DNA from: Bacillota bacterium
GTDB lineage: Bacteria > Bacillota > Clostridia > Christensenellales > SZUA-584
NCBI GenBank assembly: GCA_023415795.1
Contig: JAEZJG010000021.1
Location: forward strand, 1 to 64,000
Direction of reading: 5' to 3'
DNA length: 64,000 bases
A model generated the notes under the pieces. That model was not told the DNA's origin, did no database searches, and saw nothing but the letters and a program-made list of their open reading frames with translations. Below, piece by piece: positions 48,800 through 56,826 of the stretch. The position numbers and the translations under genes were made by a program. Within the stretch, counting starts at the first letter, position 1, and the number at the start of each line of letters is the position of its first letter.

Positions 48800-50713
48800 T
48801 CAATAGAACGGCCATGAGGGCAGCCAACGCAGGAAGTGGTCGGAATACCACCGCGACACCTCTGTGCCTGTCGTTACGGGATAGAACATGGCAAACAGCA
48901 CAAGGCATACGCCAAGGTAGATAAACACCGCCTTCTTTCCATGCTTCGTGCGCTCAATCAGGTACTTCGCCAGCACTCCCATCAGCAGTATCAGGAACGG
49001 CACCGTCGCAAAGTAGTGGTAGATAAACGTGGTGCGCGGCACCAGTACCCATGGCAGATACTGCGACAACGCCGCGATGGATATAAACATCGTGCGCTGA
49101 CCAAGCCGCCCTTTGGTGATGCGTATCACGATCAACGTGATCACCGCGCCCAGACCGCCCCACCAAATCAGCGGATTGCCCATTGTGGACATGGACGACA
49201 TATAGCCCTCGGGGTAACCCTGACCCTGGAACAGGAACACCGGTCTGATATTAAGCGGCCACGACCACCACTGCGACTCGAAAGCATGTGCGTCGTGCAC
49301 GTTGCTGTGGTAGTTGAGCATGTACTCTTGATTCTGTAGTATGCGCTGAAAATCGTACGGATTATCCGCCACCTGCATATACGGTATGTAAGCGAGGTAG
49401 TAAATAACCAGAGGCACAACGATGAAAAACAGCACGCACCATAGCAACGTGGTGAATATCTTGCGGAGAAAGCTGCGGCACAGCTCCTCCAGAAACGCGC
49501 GCCGCTCGGCAGGCATGCCTGTGCACGCTTCCTCATCCGCCAGCGTCAGCCGCGCGTAGCGATATTCGTTGAACCGCTTGGCAATCTGGATGCCCAGCAC
49601 CACCGCCAAGCCCGCGCCTGCGTAAATGCACAGCCATTTCGTGGCCGCACCCAGCCCAAACGCCACGCCTGTCAGCGCCAGCGGAAGCAGAGACTTTTTC
49701 AGTGGCTGACGGTTGAAGTTCGTCTCGGTATACAGATACATGAAATAGTACATCAGCATGATGAAGAACACGCTATAGCTGTCGATGGTGGCAATACGCG
49801 TTTGCGTATAGTGCATAAAATCCAGCGCGAGCAACGCGGTAGGAATAAACGCAAACAGCGGCTGCTTGAAAAGCCTTTTGGCAAACAGGTATATCAGCGG
49901 CAGCATCAGCACGCCAAACAGCGTCCCCATGCAGCGCCAGCCAAACGGATTCATGCCAAATATACGGATGCCAATGGACAGCAGCACTTTTCCCAGCGGC
50001 GGATGCGTGATCTCGTAAGGCGTTAGATGCTCGATGTTTTCCAGCGCGGTGCGCGCGTGGTACACCTCGTCGAAATACATCTCGTTCATGTAATACGTCT
50101 GCATCGGCACATACTGCTGCTCGTCGAACATAAACTCGGGGGAGTTGCCGCGCGGTGCGTCCGGATCGGTGCTGGACGCCATGTCCACCGTCAGCGGGCT
50201 GCCGTCCGCGCCGCAGAAGGCCATCTCCAGCATGCGCAGCGGGCGATCATCGCGTATTGTGGAGGAAATCATCACATAGCGCGCGGTGAACGGCTCCACG
50301 TTGACAAACTGCCACTCGTACATGCTCGTCGTCTGGTAATCGATATTCAAGGGCTTCGTCACGGTGGTTGTCACACCATCCGCATCCGTTTCCGTCACCT
50401 CGTGTAGCACATCGGTATAGCCCTCACCATCGCTGGAATAAGAGAAAGCGAACGTCCCGTTACCCAGTGATGTATAATACTTGATGGTTGAAATCTCCTG
50501 CGGCTCTGCAAATTCGATGATAACAGGGCTCTCACCCAACGCATAAAAGGTCTTGGGAATATCGAAGGAGCCTAAGTTGATGAACGCAACCACTGCGTAC
50601 ACCAGTGTTATAGCCGCCATTGCCAGCCAGTCCCATCGCGTCATACGAGTGGGTTCATGCTTGTCAAAAAGCCGTCGGCGAGCGTGTTTTTGCCAATCGT
50701 TGTTAAATATCAT
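48800..50713 (-). CDS. PMT-family (GT39-type) glycosyltransferase with inserted beta-sandwich-like domain
   Basis: This 637-residue membrane enzyme probably transfers mannose or another sugar from a polyprenyl-phosphate carrier to extracytoplasmic protein Ser/Thr. After the first membrane segment (about 28-48) comes an insert of roughly 140 residues with a galactose-binding/F5-8C-like look (VIIEFAEPQEISTIKYY, ARYVMISS, LEMAFCG). The PMT acidic motif YFDEVYHA follows near residue 215, then HPPLGK and about ten membrane segments. The insert position, before the DE motif in the first outer loop, is unusual. The neighbour GtrA and second GT-C gene support a surface glycosylation unit. Confidence 0.85.
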   Translation of the reverse strand: MIFNNDWQKHARRRLFDKHEPTRMTRWDWLAMAAITLVYAVVAFINLGSFDIPKTFYALGESPVIIEFAEPQEISTIKYYTSLGNGTFAFSYSSDGEGYTDVLHEVTETDADGVTTTVTKPLNIDYQTTSMYEWQFVNVEPFTARYVMISSTIRDDRPLRMLEMAFCGADGSPLTVDMASSTDPDAPRGNSPEFMFDEQQYVPMQTYYMNEMYFDEVYHARTALENIEHLTPYEITHPPLGKVLLSIGIRIFGMNPFGWRCMGTLFGVLMLPLIYLFAKRLFKQPLFAFIPTALLALDFMHYTQTRIATIDSYSVFFIMLMYYFMYLYTETNFNRQPLKKSLLPLALTGVAFGLGAATKWLCIYAGAGLAVVLGIQIAKRFNEYRYARLTLADEEACTGMPAERRAFLEELCRSFLRKIFTTLLWCVLFFIVVPLVIYYLAYIPYMQVADNPYDFQRILQNQEYMLNYHSNVHDAHAFESQWWSWPLNIRPVFLFQGQGYPEGYMSSMSTMGNPLIWWGGLGAVITLIVIRITKGRLGQRTMFISIAALSQYLPWVLVPRTTFIYHYFATVPFLILLMGVLAKYLIERTKHGKKAVFIYLGVCLVLFAMFYPVTTGTEVSRWYSDHFLRWLPSWPFY

Positions 50714-50728
50714 ACTGTTTCCTCTTAT

Positions 50729-52177
50729 TTATCCGTTAAGCGAGGGGCTGTTTATCATAACGGTACCCCGAACCAGCTTTTTAAACGTCAGCACGGCGTA
50801 TATCGCATACAGCCCCACGTTGGCCGCCGAAACCACCAGCATAGGCATGCCGCTGACCAGCACCGAATCGGCATAGAGCGTGAACAGCTGCGCGAACAGC
50901 GCCGTTAATGAAAATGCCACGGCAAACGTCAGTGTTGTCATGTCCCGCGTGAACACATATGCCAGCAGCAGGAACACGCAGGCAGGCAGCATATATCTTT
51001 CGTGCATTGCATGGGCCAGCATATACACTGAAATGATCAGAAACGCCGCCACATCGAACGTGACCAGCTGCGCGCGCGAACGCCACTGCAGCACTGCCAC
51101 CGTTGCACATATCAAACCAATAAATAGAATACCCCAATAGTGGTACGGCATAAACAGAAACACCTGATCCGCCGGAGTCCAATTGGCTCCCAGCAGACCC
51201 CACAGGTTAAACGCATTCACCGTCGCATACTGGTATTCCTCGACCACACCGATATACTTGTGCACAATCCAGTCAGGCTGCTGGCTGCCGGTAAAGGGTA
51301 TCACGCCCGCTGCAACCACCGCCGCCAGAATCGCCCCTGAGGTCAGCAGCTTGAGCGTCTCCCTCTCCACCCTGCCCTTTTTGAACAGCGCGTAAATATA
51401 CGTCAGCCCCACCACAGGCGCCAGCATGATGGCCTGCGGCTTGAGCAACAGAGCCACAGCAAAGAATACCGCGCCCAGCATCGTATTTTCCTTGCGCAGA
51501 TAGTAGAGGCACAGCACGATGAACAGTATGAACACCATGTCGATCTGTCCCCATACGCTGCTGTTGAAGAACAACGCCGGATTGAACAGCAGAAACGCGC
51601 TGCACATGAGTCCAAAAGTGCGCCCCATCTGCTTAACCGCAACTTTGTATACAAACAACGCCAGCACCACCTCGGCGATGATGGACGGCAGCTTGATGAT
51701 GAGCGTAAACAGCACAGATCCCGCGTCGATGCCCAGCATGTCCCTTAACCCGCCAAGAACATACAATACGTACATATAACCCGGCGGGTAGTCGCAGAAT
51801 ATGCCGGACGAATAAAAGCCAGACAGCCCGTGTTCGTAAACGCCGATTGCCCAGCCCTTAAAGCAAGCGATATCCGTTGTGTAACCCTCAAAGGCCAGCG
51901 CTGCGATAACACGAAGCATAACCGCCACCGCAGCCATCAGCACAAACACCGACCATACGCGCCCGGCCCCGTCGTCCACGCCGCTGCTGCGTACGCCCAG
52001 CAGCACCGCCACGATAATGAACAGCACTGCCATGATGACGGTGAGCACCGTCGCCAGCATAGTCGCCCCCACAGTCGCGTTCGATGGTTTAAATGCCTCA
52101 TCTGCTGCAAACGCCACAGCGGGCAGCGCGGCCACCAATATCACAACCAATAACAAAATAATGATCTTGCGCATCAT
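50729..52177 (-). CDS. GT-C fold integral membrane glycosyltransferase
   Basis: This 482-residue protein has about twelve membrane segments. It begins with a signal-peptide-like segment (residues 1-24, ending AVAFAADE). The first large loop holds YTTDIACFKGWA and CDYPPGYMYVLY, and NPALFFNSSVWGQIDM recalls polyprenol-sugar mannosyltransferases. Its ATG overlaps the yraN stop (ATGA), so this glycosylation gene is translationally fused to housekeeping genes. Donor and acceptor are unknown. Confidence 0.83.
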   Translation of the reverse strand: MMRKIIILLLVVILVAALPAVAFAADEAFKPSNATVGATMLATVLTVIMAVLFIIVAVLLGVRSSGVDDGAGRVWSVFVLMAAVAVMLRVIAALAFEGYTTDIACFKGWAIGVYEHGLSGFYSSGIFCDYPPGYMYVLYVLGGLRDMLGIDAGSVLFTLIIKLPSIIAEVVLALFVYKVAVKQMGRTFGLMCSAFLLFNPALFFNSSVWGQIDMVFILFIVLCLYYLRKENTMLGAVFFAVALLLKPQAIMLAPVVGLTYIYALFKKGRVERETLKLLTSGAILAAVVAAGVIPFTGSQQPDWIVHKYIGVVEEYQYATVNAFNLWGLLGANWTPADQVFLFMPYHYWGILFIGLICATVAVLQWRSRAQLVTFDVAAFLIISVYMLAHAMHERYMLPACVFLLLAYVFTRDMTTLTFAVAFSLTALFAQLFTLYADSVLVSGMPMLVVSAANVGLYAIYAVLTFKKLVRGTVMINSPSLNG

Positions 52178-52536
52178 ACTCCAGCGGGCTCCGTAAACTC
52201 AAAAGCATTCTTAATATGGCTTATATTTCCGCCCGTAACCTCTATTATATCAAATCTCAATGTTTCATCAATGATTTTATTTTTATAAGCATAATCGAGA
52301 GCCGCCCGGCATATGCGCCGCTGCTTGACTGCAGTCACCGCCTCTGCCCCCGTGCCAAAGCCTGCGCCTGAACGCGTTTTTACCTCACAGAAAACCGTTG
52401 CCCCATCCTGCCGGAATATGATGTCCACCTCACCGCCGCGCACATAGTGGTTGCGCGCCAATATCACGCCGCCAGATTGCTCGATATAACGAGCGGCAAT
52501 ATCCTCGCCCGCGTTACCACGGCTGCGCGTGTTCAT
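52174..52536 (-). CDS. yraN: UPF0102/YraN family endonuclease-like protein
   Basis: This 120-residue protein has the YraN fold, related to PD-(D/E)XK nucleases. GEVDII, the FCEVKTR strand and the preceding RNHYVRGG are conserved. It usually follows rnhB, as here, with a four-base overlap. The biochemical role is not settled. Confidence 0.92.
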   Translation of the reverse strand: MNTRSRGNAGEDIAARYIEQSGGVILARNHYVRGGEVDIIFRQDGATVFCEVKTRSGAGFGTGAEAVTAVKQRRICRAALDYAYKNKIIDETLRFDIIEVTGGNISHIKNAFEFTEPAGV

Positions 52537-53165
52537 ACGCCAAAGCCGGACAGAAACGAACGGCGGTGTATGGCGCAGGGGCCCTGCTCCCGAATGGATT
52601 CAGCATGCGCCTTGGTGCCGTAACCCTTGTGCTGCGCAAAGCCGTATCCGGGGTATACACACGAGTATCCGCACATCAGCCTGTCCCGCGTGACCTTGGC
52701 AATCACCGAGGCCGCCGCAATGCTGTACACCTTCGCGTCACCGCCCACCAAATCCTCGTAGGAAAACGGTATGTCCAAGCCGCCGATGCGGTCGCAGAAC
52801 ACATGCTGCGGCTTCACCGACAGTGCGCCCAGCGCACCCGCAAACGCACGCTTTGCCGCGTTCAGTATGTTGATTTCATCGATGACACGGTTGTCCACAA
52901 TGCAGACCGCCCAGCAAACCGCTTGCCGTGTGATCTCGTCGTACAACGCGGCCCGCTTCTTCTCCGACAGCTTCTTAGAATCATCCACGCCGGGTATCAG
53001 GCAATCGGGCGGCATCACCACCGCCGCAGCCACACACGGCCCCGCCAGCGGTCCGCGCCCTGCCTCGTCCACCCCCGCCACCAGCTTCCCCGCATCCCAG
53101 AAAGGCCGTTCAAACGCGGTCATCGCCGTCAGGCGTTCCATCTCCTGTGCTTCGCTGCGCTTCAT
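52533..53165 (-). CDS. rnhB: Ribonuclease HII
   Basis: RNase HII removes single ribonucleotides from DNA and RNA of hybrids. The 210-residue protein has GVDEAGRGPLAG (D33, E34), DSKKLSEKKR and the later CDRIGG. The start at 53165 is chosen because the N-terminal helix EMERLTAMTAFERPFWDAG aligns with that of other family members. It overlaps the end of rbgA by 56 bases and has no strong ribosome site, so a start at 53141 or 53123 is possible. Confidence 0.93.
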   Translation of the reverse strand: MKRSEAQEMERLTAMTAFERPFWDAGKLVAGVDEAGRGPLAGPCVAAAVVMPPDCLIPGVDDSKKLSEKKRAALYDEITRQAVCWAVCIVDNRVIDEINILNAAKRAFAGALGALSVKPQHVFCDRIGGLDIPFSYEDLVGGDAKVYSIAAASVIAKVTRDRLMCGYSCVYPGYGFAQHKGYGTKAHAESIREQGPCAIHRRSFLSGFGV

Positions 53166-54000
53166 CGCCACATCGCTCGAGCGTAATGCGCCCCAGCTTC
53201 CCTCCCCGATATTCGTCCAGCAGCGCCCGTGCGCCGCGCTGATCATCTATTTCGCCCTGCTTGAGCAAGAACCCTCTCTTGCGGCATATATCTTCCAGAA
53301 CGCGCCGCTCGTCCAAGTCTTCTTCTACGCCGTACCGCCCCTTGAGCGCTCCGGGAGCCGCTTGCCGCAGCAGCGCGACCAGCTTACCCGCCAGTGCCAC
53401 CTCGTCCAGCACCTCACTGCGCAGCGAGCCCAGCGCGGCGATGCGCTCCGCCGCGTCGGGCGGCTCAATCTTGGGCCACAGCAGACCGGGTGAATCCAGC
53501 AGCTCCAGCGTGTCGGACAGCCGCACCCATTGCAAACCGCGCGTTACGCCCGGCTTGTCGCCCTCCTTCGCGCTTTTCTGACCCACCAGCCGATTGATGA
53601 TGGCAGACTTGCCCACGTTGGGGATCCCCGCGATCAGCACTCGCACCGTTTTACGAGCGCCCTTTTCGGCATACCGCTGCACCACAGGCGCAGCTGCCTC
53701 GCGTATTGCCGACACCAGTTTTCCCGGCTTGTCCTTCGTCGCGCTGAAAGACATCGCGTGTCCGAACTGCCGTTTATAATATTCCGTCCATTTCTTCGTC
53801 TGCTCCGGATCGGCAAGGTCGCTCTTATTCAGCAGTATGATGCATGCCTTACCGGACAGCTGTTCCTTCAAATCCGGACTTAGCGTGCTCAAGGGCGCGC
53901 GCGCATCCACCGCGATCACCGCTACGCTGATCAGCTTAAGCTTCTCCGCAATCTGGCGCTTTGCCTTGGCCATATGCCCCGGATACCAATGTATCTCCAA
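53110..54000 (-). CDS. rbgA: Ribosome biogenesis GTPase RbgA/YlqF; TTG start
   Basis: RbgA is needed for late 50S subunit assembly. The 296-residue protein is a circularly permuted GTPase: G4 NKSD comes before G1 GIPNVGKS and G3 DSPGLLWP. The start is TTG at 54000, giving the typical MEIHWYPGHMAKAKRQI; no ATG or GTG fits, and GGGAGG lies 8 bases upstream. It heads the rbgA-rnhB-yraN-glycosyltransferase run. Confidence 0.94.
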   Translation of the reverse strand: MEIHWYPGHMAKAKRQIAEKLKLISVAVIAVDARAPLSTLSPDLKEQLSGKACIILLNKSDLADPEQTKKWTEYYKRQFGHAMSFSATKDKPGKLVSAIREAAAPVVQRYAEKGARKTVRVLIAGIPNVGKSAIINRLVGQKSAKEGDKPGVTRGLQWVRLSDTLELLDSPGLLWPKIEPPDAAERIAALGSLRSEVLDEVALAGKLVALLRQAAPGALKGRYGVEEDLDERRVLEDICRKRGFLLKQGEIDDQRGARALLDEYRGGKLGRITLERCGDEAQRSTGDGTPDGDDRV

Positions 54001-54089
54001 TACTCCAACCCTCCCTGCGCTCAACCACCTGAGCGCCTCATCCTCTCCTATGATATACAATTTCTCAGCTGTTTTCCAGCAAAATAAAA

Positions 54090-54111
54090 AGAAGCCGTGT
54101 TTCCGGCTTCT
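54090..54111 (-). terminator. Intrinsic terminator of rplS
   Basis: AGAAGCCG and CGGCTTCT arms are followed on the minus strand by TTTTATTTT. It stands 11 bases after the rplS stop, so rplS is monocistronic. Confidence 0.92.
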
Positions 54112-54121
54112 TTCGTGGTTA

Positions 54122-54466
54122 TTACCGTTTTTCTTTGAGCTTCGCAGCTTTGCCCTGACGATCGCGCAGGTAGTAAAGCTTTGCGCGGCGCACTTTGTTG
54201 GTACGCAGCTTCTCGATGCTCGAAATTTTGGGCGAGTGGATGGGGAACGTCCGCTCGACACCGATGCCGAACGAAACGCGGCGTACGGTGATGGTCTCGG
54301 AAAGACCGGTGCCCCGACGCGCAATCACATATCCCTCAAAACCCTGCAGACGCTCTCTCGTACCCTCGATAACCTTCACGAAAACCTTGACGGTGTCGCC
54401 GATTTTGATCACGGGCAGATCGGTGCGCATCTGTTCCTTTTCGATGGCTCTGATGATCTGATTCAT
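54122..54466 (-). CDS. rplS: Ribosomal protein L19
   Basis: L19 is a 50S subunit protein at the 30S-50S interface. The 114-residue sequence is fully typical (GDTVKVFVKVIEGTRERLQ, FEGYVIARRGTG, VERTFPIHSPKI, RAKLYYLR). GGGAGGAGG precedes the start by about 8 bases. Confidence 0.98.
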   Translation of the reverse strand: MNQIIRAIEKEQMRTDLPVIKIGDTVKVFVKVIEGTRERLQGFEGYVIARRGTGLSETITVRRVSFGIGVERTFPIHSPKISSIEKLRTNKVRRAKLYYLRDRQGKAAKLKEKR

Positions 54467-54583
54467 TTGCTGATTCCTCCTCCCATTTCAGGCGTTCATA
54501 ACCGTATTGATATTGCCGGTGCTAAAGCAAAAACTGCTTGACCGAGCTTCACGGAAAGCGGACCACCCTAAATCAACTTTAGA
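54467..54583 (-). promoter_or_regulatory. rplS leader, possible L19 autoregulatory structure
   Basis: The roughly 110-base 5' UTR contains two small hairpins (GCTT-tccgtg-AAGC and AAGCA-gttt-TGCTT) enclosed by GGTG...CACC. Firmicutes are known to have an L19 leader motif that regulates rplS. I cannot confirm a match to its consensus. Confidence 0.4.
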
Positions 54584-54612
54584 AGTATAACACAGGGGCG
54601 AATACGTGACAA
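54584..54612 (-). promoter_or_regulatory. Promoter of rplS
   Basis: TTGTCA (54607-54612), a 17-base spacer and TATACT (54584-54589) with an extended TGT. Confidence 0.82.
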
Positions 54613-54744
54613 GACTCAAAAAATTGTTTTTGGCCGATCTGTGGCGTTTTTTTGCCGAATTTAAACCAAATCAAGGACATTGCGACACAAAGGCCATGTT
54701 TTCTTGCCATTCATTATAACACATTCGCCGTCCCTGCGCCTATA

Positions 54745-54773
54745 TTGACTTCGAATTTGGTTTATGCTTTAAT
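54745..54773 (+). promoter_or_regulatory. Promoter of the ECF S component-kinase operon
   Basis: TTGACT (54745-54750), a 17-base spacer and TTTAAT (54768-54773) with an extended TGC. Confidence 0.75.
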
Positions 54774-54780
54774 AGGCTTG

Positions 54781-54922
54781 TCGCGAAACAGCCCGTACGA
54801 AGCGGAAAAAAGCGTATTCGCGGCGATAACAGCAAACTTCCGCGCGATACCATGAAGGTATGTGCTTTGTGTCAGGCAAAGCAACGCATTCAGCGGTATT
54901 TTTTATTTGGAGGAATTCATAG
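54781..54922 (+). promoter_or_regulatory. Long 5' leader of the ECF operon, function unknown
   Basis: About 140 noncoding bases separate the promoter from the start codon. They contain ATACC-atgaa-GGTAT (54847-54861) and GCTTTG-tgtcagg-CAAAGC (54864-54882), then a T-rich stretch before the ribosome site GGAGG. Vitamin ECF genes often carry riboswitches. I do not recognise TPP, FMN, cobalamin, THF or preQ1 consensus here. Confidence 0.35.
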
Positions 54923-55468
54923 ATGCACTTTTCGAAGACGAAGAAGATGGTGCTGTCCGCCATGTTTCTCGCGCTGGGCATACTGCTGCCTATGCTGGTG
55001 GGACACCTGATCCCGATGGGCTGGATTCTGCTGCCGATGCATGTTCCGGTGCTGCTGTGCGGATTCATCTGCGGCGGACCATGGGGTCTGCTGGTGGGTG
55101 CGGTCGCGCCGCTGCTCTCCAGCGCAATCACCGGCATGCCGGGGCTTTACCCCACCGCTGCCGCCATGGCTTTTGAGCTGGCCGCCTACGGTCTGCTGGC
55201 GGGTCTGTTCTACAAGCTCTTCCCCAAGAAAATCGGCTTTATCTTCGTATCGCTGATACTCGCAATGGTCGGCGGGCGCATCGTTTGGAGCCTTGTGAGC
55301 CTCGTGCTGTATGGCATAGCGGGCACGGCCTTCACCTGGGGCGACATTCTAGGCGGTGCAATCGTCATGGTATTCCCCGGCATTATCATTCAGCTGGTAC
55401 TGATCCCTGCCATCATGATCGCGCTGCAGCTCACACAGAAAAAAAAGGCGGAGTTCATCGCTGCATGA
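54923..55468 (+). CDS. ECF transporter S component
   Basis: This is the substrate-binding membrane subunit of an energy-coupling-factor vitamin transporter, 181 residues with six hydrophobic segments. The N-terminal KTKKMVLSAMFLALGILLPM is typical of S components that dock with EcfT. No EcfA or EcfT gene is in the window, so it would use a shared module. The stop overlaps the ATG of the following kinase gene, which suggests that the kinase traps or uses the imported compound. The substrate is not identifiable. Confidence 0.85.
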   Translation: MHFSKTKKMVLSAMFLALGILLPMLVGHLIPMGWILLPMHVPVLLCGFICGGPWGLLVGAVAPLLSSAITGMPGLYPTAAAMAFELAAYGLLAGLFYKLFPKKIGFIFVSLILAMVGGRIVWSLVSLVLYGIAGTAFTWGDILGGAIVMVFPGIIIQLVLIPAIMIALQLTQKKKAEFIAA

Positions 55469-56541
55469 AGCAAATACTGCTTGCCCACATACATCAATAT
55501 CCGCTGATGCAGCCCACTGATATGGTGAAGCTGCTGTATCAGAGCGAGTTTGCGGGCGGGCACATGATAACCGACCCCGAGCAGTGTCTCTCGCGCCTTG
55601 TGGACGAGAGCCGCGGCGCTGCGCCGCGCGCCGTTGCCCATGCCTTTGAGCCCATCGGCGGCGGGCTGTGCCGCCTGCATCTGGGTGCATTGACCGCGCT
55701 GGGCATTACGCCGCAGACGCTGAACCGGTTGTTTATTGCCACCGCGAATATTGTCACCGGGTCGGCAGAGCGCTTTGCCGCAATGCTGGACGCGTTCTTG
55801 GACTGGTGCCGCAGTGGCGAGCTGCCCTGTGATTTTGCGGCTGCGGAACGCTACGTGCGGTATTACCGCGCACAGGGCTGCCCGCCCGTGTCTCACAGCA
55901 ACGCCTACCGCGCCGCCTACGCCCCCGCCTACCGGGTGGTGAAAGCAGCATACTGCCCCTACCTCGAGGTGTTCCGCCGCATCGACGCGCTGCTTAACAA
56001 AAAGTCTGCCGTAACCGTTGCGATAGAAGGCAACAGCGGTGCGGGCAAAAGCACGCTGGCTGCGCTGCTTGCGGAGGTATACGACTGCAACGTGTTCCAC
56101 ACTGACGACTACTTTTTGCCGCCGGTACGCAAAACCGCGCAAAGGCTTGCGGAGCCGGGTGGCAATGTGGACTATGAACGCCTGCAAAGCGAGGTAGCCG
56201 AAGGTATTAGGAATGGCGGCTCCATCACATACCGCCGCTACGACTGTCAAACCGGCAAAATGGGCGAATCAATCACAGCGCCGCCTGCACGTCTCAGTGT
56301 GGTTGAAGGCGTGTACAGCCTGCACCCGGCATTGGGTCTTGCATACGACCTGGCGGTTTTTTTGAAGGCAGAGGGCGCGGCTCAGCAGCAGCGCATCCGT
56401 TTGCGCAGCGGCGATGCCATGCTAAAACGCTTCATCAACGAATGGATACCGCTGGAGAATCGCTACTTCGAGGCTTATAAAATTGAACAAAAATGCGATT
56501 TCAAATTTCTGCTTGACGAAAATATGGAGGCGTGCATATAA
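55465..56541 (+). CDS. P-loop kinase (uridine-kinase-like) with conserved unknown N-terminal domain
   Basis: This 358-residue protein has a C-terminal kinase domain with GNSGAGKST (189-197), the acidic FHTDDYFLPP and VVEGVYSLHPAL, resembling uridine kinase and related nucleoside or vitamin kinases. The first 175 residues form a separate domain with KLLYQSEFAGGHMI and PVSHSNAYRAAYAPAYR, which I have seen only in similar clostridial proteins without a function. ATGA overlap with the ECF gene implies coupled translation. A salvage kinase for the imported compound is the simplest idea. Confidence 0.8.
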   Translation: MKQILLAHIHQYPLMQPTDMVKLLYQSEFAGGHMITDPEQCLSRLVDESRGAAPRAVAHAFEPIGGGLCRLHLGALTALGITPQTLNRLFIATANIVTGSAERFAAMLDAFLDWCRSGELPCDFAAAERYVRYYRAQGCPPVSHSNAYRAAYAPAYRVVKAAYCPYLEVFRRIDALLNKKSAVTVAIEGNSGAGKSTLAALLAEVYDCNVFHTDDYFLPPVRKTAQRLAEPGGNVDYERLQSEVAEGIRNGGSITYRRYDCQTGKMGESITAPPARLSVVEGVYSLHPALGLAYDLAVFLKAEGAAQQQRIRLRSGDAMLKRFINEWIPLENRYFEAYKIEQKCDFKFLLDENMEACI

Positions 56542-56542
56542 T
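56513..56542 (+). promoter_or_regulatory. Promoter of the aro operon
   Basis: TTGACG (56513-56518), an 18-base spacer and TATAAT (56537-56542) lie in the 3' end of the kinase gene. The start of transcription would be about 63 bases before the leader peptide. Confidence 0.8.
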
Positions 56543-56611
56543 AAACTTAACCAAAAGCACCCAAGCGGCGTCTATCGTTGTAAGGGCATTGTGAAATCAA
56601 GGAGCGCGCTG

Positions 56612-56731
56612 ATGAACGGCTGTTTATCCGCAAAACTGTATTTTACGTTTAGAAACCCGGGCTATTATTATAGCTTCGGGTATTTCTCGTTAAATCAGAA
56701 TAAGCGGACAACGGCAGAATGGGCGGCTTAA
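56612..56731 (+). CDS. Tyr/Phe-rich leader peptide of the aro operon
   Basis: This is a 39-residue peptide with a good ribosome site (AGGAG, 7 bases upstream). Nine of residues 10-25 are aromatic: Tyr10, Phe11, Phe13, Tyr18-20, Phe22, Tyr24 and Phe25. Such runs are the hallmark of amino-acid-sensing leader peptides such as those of pheA and the trp operon. A hairpin covers the Tyr codons, another follows the stop codon, and an intrinsic terminator stands before the first aro gene. Low charged tRNA-Tyr or tRNA-Phe would stall the ribosome here. Confidence 0.85.
   Translation: MNGCLSAKLYFTFRNPGYYYSFGYFSLNQNKRTTAEWAA
56656..56680 (+). promoter_or_regulatory. Hairpin over the Tyr codons of the leader peptide
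   Basis: CCCG...CGGG with inner GGCTAT/ATAGCT pairing and one bulged T encloses the three consecutive TAT codons (56663-56671). It is the natural pause hairpin. Its 3' arm TAGCTTC could alternatively pair with GGGAGCT of the terminator (56769-56775) as an antiterminator; the pairing is short and unproven. Confidence 0.55.
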
Positions 56732-56734
56732 TAC

Positions 56735-56751
56735 ATACGCACACGGCGTAT
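56735..56751 (+). promoter_or_regulatory. Hairpin just after the leader peptide stop
   Basis: ATACGC-acacg-GCGTAT forms a perfect 6-base stem starting 4 bases after the stop codon. It may be an alternative element of the attenuator. Confidence 0.5.
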
Positions 56752-56768
56752 CGATATATGCAGATAAT

Positions 56769-56795
56769 GGGAGCTCATCACCGGGCTCCCTTTTT
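56769..56795 (+). terminator. Attenuator terminator of the aro operon
   Basis: GGGAGC (56769-56774) and GCTCCC (56785-56790) are followed directly by TTTTT and a further T-rich stretch. It is 37 bases downstream of the leader peptide stop and 31 bases before aroF. Confidence 0.88.
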
Positions 56796-56826
56796 GATTT
56801 ATTTTTAAACAGGAGGACACTAAACG

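Noticed and set aside
56542..56826. T-box riboswitch controlling the aro operon
   Set aside because: I did not find the T-box antiterminator bulge sequence, while a leader peptide with aromatic codons and a ribosome site explains the region better.
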